Origin: Pirellulaceae bacterium
Lineage (GTDB): Bacteria; Planctomycetota; Planctomycetia; Pirellulales; Pirellulaceae
DNA length: 64,000 bases
Direction of reading: 5' to 3'
Assembly (NCBI GenBank): GCA_028280445.1
Contig: JANQLU010000021.1
Coordinates: 1 to 64,000 of the forward strand
Part shown: one piece after another, positions 27,448 through 34,770 of the stretch
How positions within the stretch are numbered: the first letter of the stretch is position 1
Layout of the letters: every line of letters begins with the position of its first letter
The notes under the pieces: generated by a model
Told to the model about the DNA's origin: nothing
Seen by the model: only the letters and a program-made list of their open reading frames with translations
Database searches by the model: none
Program-made: the position numbers and the translations under genes

Positions 27448-27486
27448 GAAGAGGTGGTAGGGGAGAGGTTGTAGGTTGTAGTGGGG
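27429..27486. repeat. G-rich short repeat (GAGGTTGTAGG-like units)
   Basis: Units such as GAGAGGTTGTAGG and GGTTGTAG recur about four times over 58 bases, starting inside the last codons of the methyltransferase. This resembles the purine-rich tandem at the end of the gene at 40.6 kb. Confidence 0.55.
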
Positions 27487-27501
27487 AGTGTGGGATTAGG
27501 T

Positions 27502-27660
27502 CTCACGCAGAGGCGCAGAGACGCAGAGGATGTGCTGAAATAAAATTAAAAGTGCGATCTACTAACCTGATCAAGAAAAATAAAATCATCGCTACTCGTT
27601 CATCGCTGCTCGAATCACGCTTAAAAAAATCCCTCTGCGTCTCTGCGACTCTGCGTGAGA
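27502..27660. repeat. Family C inverted pair
   Basis: CTCACGCAGAGGCGCAGAGA (27502-27529) and its inverse (27631-27660) flank about 100 bases without a gene. The layout resembles a miniature inverted-repeat element. The same pattern recurs at 33506-33661. Confidence 0.8.
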
Positions 27661-27722
27661 TTTTTCAGGAGCGGATGTCGAAGGCTGATTCGAATGAAGA
27701 TGAAAATGACCGGATTGATTGA

Positions 27723-28850
27723 TTAACCGGTGGTTACCAGTTGCTGGTTGATTTCCTGTTTTGCGGATCCGTTGCGTCCGGACTCTAAACAAGCATCCAA
27801 AACGATTTGGGTTTTCATTGAAATTTCAGGCCAGTGTTCGTCGACGGTATCGGTGATGACCAGTTCAGAAAAATTGTGGAACAAATTGGCCTCCTGTGCG
27901 TTTGGCGCCCCGTTTCCATGCTCGGCAACCGAATAATGCTGTTCAAAATTTTCCATGCGGAAATCACAACCCTCTTCGACAAATTGTGCGTTGTTGACAA
28001 AAAACGATAGCTGGTTTCCATAAAACGGCAGGACAAAATCAGGGATCTGGAGAAAGCCGTTGGTGCCGCTAACGTTGGCCCATTGTTGCATGGTGGTTTG
28101 AAAACTGTTGTAAAAACTCGCGCTACTGCCGTCCGCCCAAACGAGTTCTCCCGAGAATTCCATGGGAACAGAATACTGTCCTCCGTCGCGGTGAATGTCA
28201 TCCAGGATTCTGCCGCTGACATACTGGGGCAACTCGTAATTCTTGACCCACAACGCGAATCGAATACAGTACCAACCGAGATCGCCCAAAGCACCTTGCG
28301 GTTCGAGATCACTGGCGGTTCGGATGTTATCCGAGCGAAATTGTTCGGGAGCGTTGAAACTGAAATTCATATGAATTCGTTTGATGTCACCGACGCTACG
28401 TCCATCATCCAGAACTTTGCGAATTTCCCGATAGCGGTTGCTGTGCATAAACATGACACCATCCATGAATTGCACATTGTTGTCGGCGCAAGCATCAATC
28501 ATTTCGGCCAGATCGGCTGACGAAACCGCACAAGGTTTTTCGCAGAGGACGTGTTTGCCGGCATTGGCCGCTGCGATGACCCATTGTTTTCGAATTCCAG
28601 TTGGCAAAGGAATATAAATGGCATCGACGTTATTGTCCGCAATCAATTCATCATAGCTGCCATAGGCAACCGGTTTTTCGGCAAAAGGGACAGCTGCTTG
28701 AAGTTCATCAACAAATTGTTGACTGCGTTCCAGATTGCGACTGGCCACCGCGACCACTTGCCCGTTTCCAGCCATTTGAATCGCTTGCCAGTTTTTATTC
28801 GTGATAACGGCCGTACTCAGAATTCCCCAGCGACAGGTGCGAATTGCCAC
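27723..28850 (-). CDS. Gfo/Idh/MocA oxidoreductase, cytoplasmic type
   Basis: NAD(P)-dependent oxidoreductase of unknown substrate: RWGILSTAVITNKNW is a variant Rossmann start lacking the usual GxG triple, VDAIYIPLPTGIRKQWVI follows, and GKHVLCEKPCAVS carries the conserved EKP lysine. I use the GTG at 28850, preceded by GGAG eight bases away, giving 375 residues; the longer frame to 28976 has no support. There is no signal peptide, unlike the 24 kb homologue. It is the last of a minus-strand run after the M14 peptidase and a small protein. Confidence 0.85.
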   Translation of the reverse strand: MAIRTCRWGILSTAVITNKNWQAIQMAGNGQVVAVASRNLERSQQFVDELQAAVPFAEKPVAYGSYDELIADNNVDAIYIPLPTGIRKQWVIAAANAGKHVLCEKPCAVSSADLAEMIDACADNNVQFMDGVMFMHSNRYREIRKVLDDGRSVGDIKRIHMNFSFNAPEQFRSDNIRTASDLEPQGALGDLGWYCIRFALWVKNYELPQYVSGRILDDIHRDGGQYSVPMEFSGELVWADGSSASFYNSFQTTMQQWANVSGTNGFLQIPDFVLPFYGNQLSFFVNNAQFVEEGCDFRMENFEQHYSVAEHGNGAPNAQEANLFHNFSELVITDTVDEHWPEISMKTQIVLDACLESGRNGSAKQEINQQLVTTG

Positions 28851-28930
28851 GATCAATGCTCCGATTATTTCAGTTTTCAAAACGTGAAACAGCATTTTAC
28901 TCGGCGAACCAAGGGGCGCCGAGTGTCGTT

Positions 28931-29254
28931 CTAGTCTTCGTCGATCGCATCCTTGATAGCGCGCACTTGGCGGCAACGATCGAGAATGATGCCTTCGATT
29001 CTCGAAGTGTCGACATTCAGAAGTTGAGCAATTTTATAGGCAATGTCTAAATCGCGGACGCCTTCGTATTGATTAGTCATTTCGCCATCGACATAAATCG
29101 TATTTCGATCTTGATCAAAACCTGATTCATATCGATCAGCCAACTCGGCAACCCATTCGTTGGGCACTCCAACCGATTGGCAAAATTCGATCGACCAGAT
29201 TTCGTCGCCCCGGCATTTTTCTAACAACGCCAGGCAGTCAATTTCGCTCAACAT
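28931..29254 (-). CDS. Small acidic protein of unknown function
   Basis: 107 residues, starting at an ATG at 29254, just after the M14 peptidase stop. No family recognised. It is soluble and acidic, without signal or membrane segment, with the pattern VRDLDIAYKIAQLLNVDTSR followed by DRCRQVRAIKDAIDED, suggesting a helical tail. Near-zero spacing to the peptidase supports translational coupling and real coding. Confidence 0.65.
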   Translation of the reverse strand: MLSEIDCLALLEKCRGDEIWSIEFCQSVGVPNEWVAELADRYESGFDQDRNTIYVDGEMTNQYEGVRDLDIAYKIAQLLNVDTSRIEGIILDRCRQVRAIKDAIDED

Positions 29255-29259
29255 CAATT

Positions 29260-30864
29260 TTATTTTTCTGACAACAGATCTTTGACAGCCTCGGTTTCCA
29301 ATTTTGTCGGTGCGGGAATTCGGAAAACGGGAAAGTCGCCGTCTTTTTTCATGTCGTCATCGAAAAAATTCCAAGTGACCAGGCCGTCTGCCGATTCCGG
29401 TTCAAGCATGTAGGCGGCGAGTCGACCGAGTGGCTGTCCTGTTTTGACAACAAAGCTGCCTGAAAGGATCGGCAAGCTTGTGGTCTCCAGTTCTGTTTCG
29501 ACGTACACCATTCGATGTTTTTGAAACGCTCGCCGCGAGCGCACGATGTTTTTTAAGACATATTTTTCGAGATGTTGAGCATCGGTGTCTTTGCTGACTT
29601 TGACCACTTGCACGCCGTGCCGTAACAAATGATTGACAATTTTTTTATGTTTCGCTTGCAGGACGTAGGCGTAAGGTAACGGTCGCTGCGTTGTTGGTTC
29701 GTATTTCCCTAAAAAGTCGACTTCGTAATCTTTGGGTGTTTTACCGTCGTATCCTTTGATTTTAAATTTCTTGTCAAACTTGACCATTTTTGCGGCGAGT
29801 GGCAATTTGATATCGGCTGGTTTTTCGGAAGCCGTTTTGATGAACTCGTCGCGCGACTTGGCGACGATTTCTTTGATCGTTTTGGTGTTTTCGTTGGCAA
29901 ATCGTAAACACTCCAGAACAAATCCGTAGGAAACTTTGATGCGGTCTTTGTAAGAAATATAAGAGTACGCTTCGGACAAAATCCCCAGGCCGCCCCGCAT
30001 GCCAAAATATTCTGTGCTGTAACGCGGCTGGTAGCCGTAAGTGGCCCACATGGTTTTTTTGCGATTAAAGTTGCCGTAATAAAAACTGAAGTAGCCGTGG
30101 TTTTTCTCCAGTTGGCGGGTCACCTTGGGCATCATTTGGCCGCGCAAGTATTTGCGAACCATTTCTGGGGCCGCAGGGTTATGTGGAATATCGTAGGTCA
30201 GTCCATACTGATGCACCGAGCCATTGGTGGTGTGGCAGTCGATGAACATTTCCGGGTTGGTTTTGTTGAAATAGGCGACCAGGCTTCGCGCTTCCGGAGA
30301 TTCGAGTTTGATAAACTCTCGATTGAGATCCAGTCCCATATTGTTAGGGCGCACTCCCATACCGTCTGCGGGCCCCTTTTGGCCGGGGCGGTTTGTTTTT
30401 TTGAATTTGTCATTGCCATCGGCGTTGTAGTTGGGTGCGATGATAATGACCAGGTTTTTCAATAATGGGTGATCGGCGTCCAAGGTTAATTCACGTAACA
30501 AACGTAGCAACCCTTCCTTGCCAGCACACTCGCCCGAATGAATGTTGCCCAACAGGAATGCGACGGCTCGATCATCAGATTTGCCGATTTCGTACGGCGG
30601 ATTGGCGATGATCGCAGAAACCATGGTTTTGCCTGCCACGGTTTTTCCGAAATCATGGCGCGTCACGTGTTTCGCTTTTTTTGCGCAGGTATCTACAAAT
30701 TGGACAACTTCTGCCGAAGTAGACGTTTTTTTGTAGTCGCTTTTTTCAGCAACCGTCGCCAGTTCATTGGCGTCGTTGGAGTTGGGTTGGGCGACTGAAA
30801 TTTGTGGCCATACGAAAGCGATAACAATAATTATGGACCATATTTTCGTCGAAAAATGCGCCAT
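29260..30864 (-). CDS. Secreted M14-family zinc carboxypeptidase
   Basis: 534 residues with signal peptide IIIVIAFVWPQISVAQ. The zinc ligands appear as GNIHSGECAGKEG (HxxE) and MFIDCHTTNGS (late His). It probably trims peptides or peptidoglycan fragments in the periplasm. The C-terminal 200 residues contain an additional domain (YEVDFLGKYEPTTQRPLPYAYV). It is first in a minus-strand run with the 107-residue protein, divergent from the DUF423 gene. Confidence 0.88.
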   Translation of the reverse strand: MAHFSTKIWSIIIVIAFVWPQISVAQPNSNDANELATVAEKSDYKKTSTSAEVVQFVDTCAKKAKHVTRHDFGKTVAGKTMVSAIIANPPYEIGKSDDRAVAFLLGNIHSGECAGKEGLLRLLRELTLDADHPLLKNLVIIIAPNYNADGNDKFKKTNRPGQKGPADGMGVRPNNMGLDLNREFIKLESPEARSLVAYFNKTNPEMFIDCHTTNGSVHQYGLTYDIPHNPAAPEMVRKYLRGQMMPKVTRQLEKNHGYFSFYYGNFNRKKTMWATYGYQPRYSTEYFGMRGGLGILSEAYSYISYKDRIKVSYGFVLECLRFANENTKTIKEIVAKSRDEFIKTASEKPADIKLPLAAKMVKFDKKFKIKGYDGKTPKDYEVDFLGKYEPTTQRPLPYAYVLQAKHKKIVNHLLRHGVQVVKVSKDTDAQHLEKYVLKNIVRSRRAFQKHRMVYVETELETTSLPILSGSFVVKTGQPLGRLAAYMLEPESADGLVTWNFFDDDMKKDGDFPVFRIPAPTKLETEAVKDLLSEK

Positions 30865-30973
30865 GGTTGCGTTCCATTGGTTTTAAAAAGTACATTGGGC
30901 GGCTTCAAAAAAGCATCGTAGCTGTCGGGCTCTCCACTTTCAACGGTCGACAAATTTTTGTGGGAATTATCAA

Positions 30974-31414
30974 ATGGCAAAACATGGACTTTGGATTGGC
31001 GCGTTGATGGGATTGTCGGCGGTGATTTTTGGCACATTTGGGGCCCATGGCTTAGAGACAATGCTGGGCGGCTCGGAAGCGTTGTCGGCCGAGGAGTTGG
31101 CCAAACGACACGACAACTGGGCAATTGGCGTACGCTATTTGATGTACCACGCCATTGTTGTTTTTATCATTGGGATGATGGGTCAATTCAATCGTCATCA
31201 AGCGCTCACTGTGGCGCTATACTTGCTGACCGGCGGCACTGTGATTTTTTCCGGGGCGTTGTTTGTCTTGACACTGACCGGCATGAAATGGCTCGGCATG
31301 GTCGCACCCATTGGTGGTGTCGGTATGACTCTCGGTTGGGCGGCACTGGTCATGGTGGGCTGGGCTGCCACGCAACCGAAAAAGAAGAAAAAGAAGAAAG
31401 AACAAACCAACTGA
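30974..31414 (+). CDS. DUF423 membrane protein
   Basis: Four membrane segments in 146 residues. GAHGLETML near the N-terminus and YLMYHAIVVFIIGM are typical of this family, whose function is unknown. The C-terminus ends in seven consecutive lysines plus EQTN, encoded by an A/G-rich run, which is unusual and probably cytoplasmic. It is separated from eboE by 35 bases on the same strand, so the two may be co-expressed. Confidence 0.9.
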   Translation: MAKHGLWIGALMGLSAVIFGTFGAHGLETMLGGSEALSAEELAKRHDNWAIGVRYLMYHAIVVFIIGMMGQFNRHQALTVALYLLTGGTVIFSGALFVLTLTGMKWLGMVAPIGGVGMTLGWAALVMVGWAATQPKKKKKKKEQTN

Positions 31415-31449
31415 CGCTTCTAAAATTCCGGCAAACGTAATCCCATTTT

Positions 31450-32622
31450 TTGTTTTCAATCGTGTTTGAAAAATATCCACTGGCGTATTGCATGAATGTT
31501 CATCCAACGATGGACTTCGAGGGATTATGTCAAAACATTGAAAAAAAAGCGGTTCAGGTGCGCCGCGAATTGCGAAACTTGGGCGTCGATCGACCGATGG
31601 GATTGGGGCTTTGGATTCCAGCGGACGTGGCGTTTTCGATAGGCCAAGCCGAACTGGATCGCCTACGAACGGTTTTGGAGAACAACGAATTTCTCGCTTT
31701 TACATTCAACGGTTTTCCATACGGCAATTTTCATCAAGCGGTTGTTAAAAAAGAAGTTTATAAACCAACTTGGGCCGAGGCATCGCGTTTGGAATACACC
31801 CAACGGTTGATCGAAATTATGCACCAGGTTTTACCGTCGGGTTTTGACGGCAGCATTTCAACGTTGCCACTAGGCTGGCCTGATGAGTCCAACGATGGAG
31901 CCGGGAGCCGAACGAATGCGAACGATGATTTTTTTCGCAAGTGCAGTGAAAATTTGGTGGCCGTTTCCAATTCGTTAAACGATCTGGCTGAACGTTCAGG
32001 TCGCCATATTGCGATTTGTATTGAACCTGAGCCGGGTTGTATTCTGGATACGGCAGACGACATGATCCGATTTTTTTCGGATTGGATCTTTCAAATTGGC
32101 GAGGGGTACGGACGCTACATCAAAATTTGTCACGATGTCTGTCATAGTTCGGTGATGCGAGAAAATCAGGTGGAGGTGATTGAGAATTACAACAAAGCGG
32201 GGGTCGAGATCGGCAAAGTTCAAGTTTCCGCAGCACCTCAAGTTGTTTTTGCAGATGATGGGCTAAATAGTGAGCGGTTGCAGCAATTGGCCGAATTTGC
32301 CGAACCGAAATACTTGCATCAAACATCGACTGATTCAGACGGTTTGGTCGAAGATCTTGCGTTGGCCTTGGAAAACTGTCAGCCGACAGGTCGGTGGGTC
32401 GCTCATTTTCATGTGCCAGTTTTTTTGCCAGATCTCGGTTTGATCGAAACAACGCAGAACGAAATATTTGACGCGGTACTTGCGTTGCAAAAATATTCTG
32501 CCGTTCAGCATTTTGAGATAGAAACGTACGCCTGGAACGTGTTTCCGCAGAACACATTTGATAGTGTCGAAGCTGGAATCGCGCAAGAACTCAAGTGGTT
32601 TTTTGACAGTTTCGCCAAGTAG
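31450..32622 (+). CDS. eboE: EboE-like metabolite traffic protein (TIM-barrel, xylose-isomerase-like)
   Basis: A 390-residue protein resembling EboE: the N-terminal YCMNVHPTMDFEG signature, a metal-dependent barrel with ICIEPEPGCILDT and ICHDVCHSSVM as likely ligand motifs, and TYAWNVFPQ near the end. In cyanobacteria and other phyla, ebo genes transport scytonemin-type or other indolic precursors to the periplasm, normally as eboABCEF clusters. No other ebo gene is seen here, so this copy looks orphan. It is preceded by the DUF423 gene. Confidence 0.85.
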   Translation: MFSIVFEKYPLAYCMNVHPTMDFEGLCQNIEKKAVQVRRELRNLGVDRPMGLGLWIPADVAFSIGQAELDRLRTVLENNEFLAFTFNGFPYGNFHQAVVKKEVYKPTWAEASRLEYTQRLIEIMHQVLPSGFDGSISTLPLGWPDESNDGAGSRTNANDDFFRKCSENLVAVSNSLNDLAERSGRHIAICIEPEPGCILDTADDMIRFFSDWIFQIGEGYGRYIKICHDVCHSSVMRENQVEVIENYNKAGVEIGKVQVSAAPQVVFADDGLNSERLQQLAEFAEPKYLHQTSTDSDGLVEDLALALENCQPTGRWVAHFHVPVFLPDLGLIETTQNEIFDAVLALQKYSAVQHFEIETYAWNVFPQNTFDSVEAGIAQELKWFFDSFAK

Positions 32623-32892
32623 GGCCGGTTCCACCGGCCATCTAAAAAGTCGGGTGCCACTGGCTCCGCCAGTGATTTGCGCATTGAATCACAGTTGTAG
32701 TTCAATTGAAGTACTTAACAACCAACCAATATCCATTCTCAGCACTGACGCGGCGAGTGGCACCCGCGACAGGCAGTATTATGGATGGGCTCGAATCTTG
32801 CGAGCACGAAGCGCCAGCGAGTAGTTTTATGCAGTCCCTCGCTCACGCTTCGGGTTATGATTTTTGGATTGGCCGGTGGGAACCGGCCCTAC
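32621..32892. repeat. Nested repeat block (family B outside, F and E inside)
   Basis: Outer family B arms are at 32621-32640 and 32868-32892, facing each other. Inside lies family F (32651-32767: GTGCCACTGGCTCCGCCAGT and an inverse copy near 32743) and then family E (32800-32858, with CGAAGCGCCAGCGAG and CTCGCTCACGCTTCG). The order suggests insertion of one hairpin family inside another. No gene is seen. Confidence 0.85.
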
Positions 32893-32897
32893 TTGTA

Positions 32898-33341
32898 TCA
32901 AGGATTCTTGCCCGGTTTGGCTTTGGAAAAGAAAACCAGCAACGTTAAATCTTCTTCGATGTCGTGAAAGAAATGTTTTTCCTTGGCGGCGACAAACAAA
33001 ATGGCGCCAGGTTTGCAGTCGTAACTTTTGTCATTAATTTTTAGCTTGGCCTTGCCGCTTTGCACGTAATACACCTCGTCTTCGAGATGCGGACTTTGTG
33101 TGTCTTTGGAGCCAGCTTTCAAATGATAAACACCACAATGCATGGTGGAGTTGTTCAAGAATGAATGGTAGCGTGTTTTCTTTTTCGCGCGAATTTTGTC
33201 CAGCTCGTCGATATGGAACAGGCGTTGATCTTTTGTGTTTTTTTCCTGCATAGCGCTCTCGTGGTTGGGTTCATAAGAAGAAGCAAAAAAGCAAGTGCCT
33301 AAGACTGCTGTTAATACGGGGATCGCAATGAGAATTTTCAT
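32898..33341 (-). CDS. Exported single-domain cupin
   Basis: 147 residues with an N-terminal hydrophobic signal (ILIAIPVLTAVLGTCFFAS). The cupin barrel shows YHLKAGSKDTQSPHLEDEVYYV (motif 1, His/Glu metal ligands) and GAILFVAAKEKHFFHDI (motif 2, His). Likely a small metalloenzyme or binding protein; substrate unknown. Transcribed alone. Confidence 0.85.
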   Translation of the reverse strand: MKILIAIPVLTAVLGTCFFASSYEPNHESAMQEKNTKDQRLFHIDELDKIRAKKKTRYHSFLNNSTMHCGVYHLKAGSKDTQSPHLEDEVYYVQSGKAKLKINDKSYDCKPGAILFVAAKEKHFFHDIEEDLTLLVFFSKAKPGKNP

Positions 33342-33505
33342 GAGCCTGCTCCATTAAAAGAAAAAATGACTTTTTCAACATTCTACCAAAACGTGTGAAG
33401 CGTTGGTGATTGACTGTGAAAGGCGGCATGGCGTCTGTGCTGCAAGTTACACTGCGCCAGTTGGTGGTATTGGGGAATGCGTTGGTAATGTTGGAATAGA
33501 ACGGG

Positions 33506-33661
33506 GCTCACGCAGAGGCGCAGAGACGCAGAGGTGTTGCTCGTTATTCGTGGAAGTATTGGTAAGAGTGTTTTCTGATCTTTGATGTAGAACTCGGTTT
33601 GTCAGCATCTCCCCTTTCATCATTTTTTGTCTTCTCTGCGCCTCCGCGTCTCTGCGTGAGT
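33506..33661. repeat. Family C inverted pair
   Basis: The left arm CTCACGCAGAGGCGCAGAGA (33506-33534) and its inverse (33631-33661) flank about 96 bases. The spacing is close to that of the pair at 27.5 kb, as in a miniature inverted-repeat element. The region from 33342 to 33693 holds no supported gene. Confidence 0.8.
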
Positions 33662-33693
33662 CCCCATTCCCCTCGAAGCGTATTCGATCGCAA

Positions 33694-33725
33694 CAAAAAA
33701 AGCCTGCCTCAAATGAGACAGGCTT
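33694..33725 (-). terminator. Intrinsic terminator of fliA
   Basis: Read on the minus strand, AAGCCTGTCTCA pairs with TGAGGCAGGCTT around a two-base loop and is followed by seven T residues. This is a textbook rho-independent terminator about 34 bases after the fliA stop. Confidence 0.88.
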
Positions 33726-33758
33726 GCGGAGAAAAACATGTATTGATTGCAGCGTTGG

Positions 33759-34550
33759 TTAACCCGTTTTTGCAAATTCAACTCGGCGACGATTGAGTTG
33801 TTGTTGCAGACGATTGACAATGCTGCTGTGCATCTGGCTAACGCGACTTTCACTCAAATCGAGCGTCGCACCAATTTCTTTCATCGTCAGTTCTTCGTAG
33901 TAGTAAAGGATAATGATCAATCGTTCATTGCGATTGAGTCCTTTGGTAACCAGTCGCATCAAATCATTTTTTTGAATGCGGCGGGTGGGATCTTCCCCTT
34001 TTTTGTCTTCGAGGATATCGATTTCTCGAACGTCTTTATAGCTATCAGTTTCATACCAGCGTTTGTTGAGACTGACCAAATTGACAGCATTGGCGTCCAT
34101 GATCATTTTTTCGAGTTCTTTTTGAGTCAGGCCCATGTATTCACCTAACTCTTCCTCGGTCGGCGCTCGTCCGTGTTGTGTTTCCAGCGCTTTGGTCGCT
34201 TGAGCAAGTTTGCTGGCTTTGGAACGTACCAATCGTGGCACCCAGTCCATGGTTCGCAGTTCATCGAGCATAGCGCCGCGAATTCGCGGAACACAATACG
34301 TTTCGAATTTAACGCCGCGATTCAGATCAAACGCGTCGATCGCGTCCATCAAACCAAAAACGCCAGCAGAAATCAGGTCGTCCAACTCGACGCCGTCAGG
34401 CAAGCGTTGCCAGATTCTTTCACCGTTGTACTTGACGAGCGGAAAATAGCGTTCCATCAAACGATTTCGAAGATCCTTGTTGGTTGGATCTTTTTTGTAT
34501 TCTTGCCAAACTTGCTGGATATCATCAGCTTGTGCGACAGATTGAGCCAT
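33759..34550 (-). CDS. fliA: Flagellar sigma factor sigma-28 (FliA)
   Basis: Drives late flagellar genes and is held by FlgM. The 263 residues show region 2 (LVKYNGERIWQRLPDGVELDDL, then AFDLNRGVKFETYCVPRIRG), region 3 (APTEEELGEYMGL) and region 4 (LTMKEIGATLDLSESRVSQM). The start at 34550 is set by GGAGGA in front; a further ATG at 34562 is less likely. flhA lies upstream on the same strand. A sigma-28-type promoter sits 127 bases upstream and a strong terminator follows. Confidence 0.95.
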   Translation of the reverse strand: MAQSVAQADDIQQVWQEYKKDPTNKDLRNRLMERYFPLVKYNGERIWQRLPDGVELDDLISAGVFGLMDAIDAFDLNRGVKFETYCVPRIRGAMLDELRTMDWVPRLVRSKASKLAQATKALETQHGRAPTEEELGEYMGLTQKELEKMIMDANAVNLVSLNKRWYETDSYKDVREIDILEDKKGEDPTRRIQKNDLMRLVTKGLNRNERLIIILYYYEELTMKEIGATLDLSESRVSQMHSSIVNRLQQQLNRRRVEFAKTG

Positions 34551-34676
34551 GCAATCCTCCATGATTGAACTTGGCTTTGCAAATAATCGGTTAATTCATC
34601 CCAGGGGAGATGAAACAATAGTTTTCTTGGTCTTTCGAAACGGCGTTTAAGCCATTCGATGCTGTACCAACTCTCT

Positions 34677-34703
34677 TTATCGGAAATCGACTCGCCAACT
34701 CTA
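34677..34703 (-). promoter_or_regulatory. Sigma-28-type promoter of fliA
   Basis: On the minus strand TAGAGTTG, an 11-base spacer, then TCCGATAA. Against TAAAGTTT-N11-GCCGATAA the -10 matches 7 of 8 and the -35 matches 6 of 8, with the exact spacing. It lies between flhA and fliA, so FliA can be made independently of flhA and boost itself. Confidence 0.6.
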
Positions 34704-34770
34704 GATCAAAATTACCGATTTTTTTTCTTAATCAGATTTTGACCGTTGAAAAGTGAGTATTCCCAATAAA

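Noticed and set aside
27402..27722. Open frame spanning the repeat pair at 27.5 kb
   Set aside because: It is made mostly of family C repeat translated by chance and overlaps the end of the methyltransferase.
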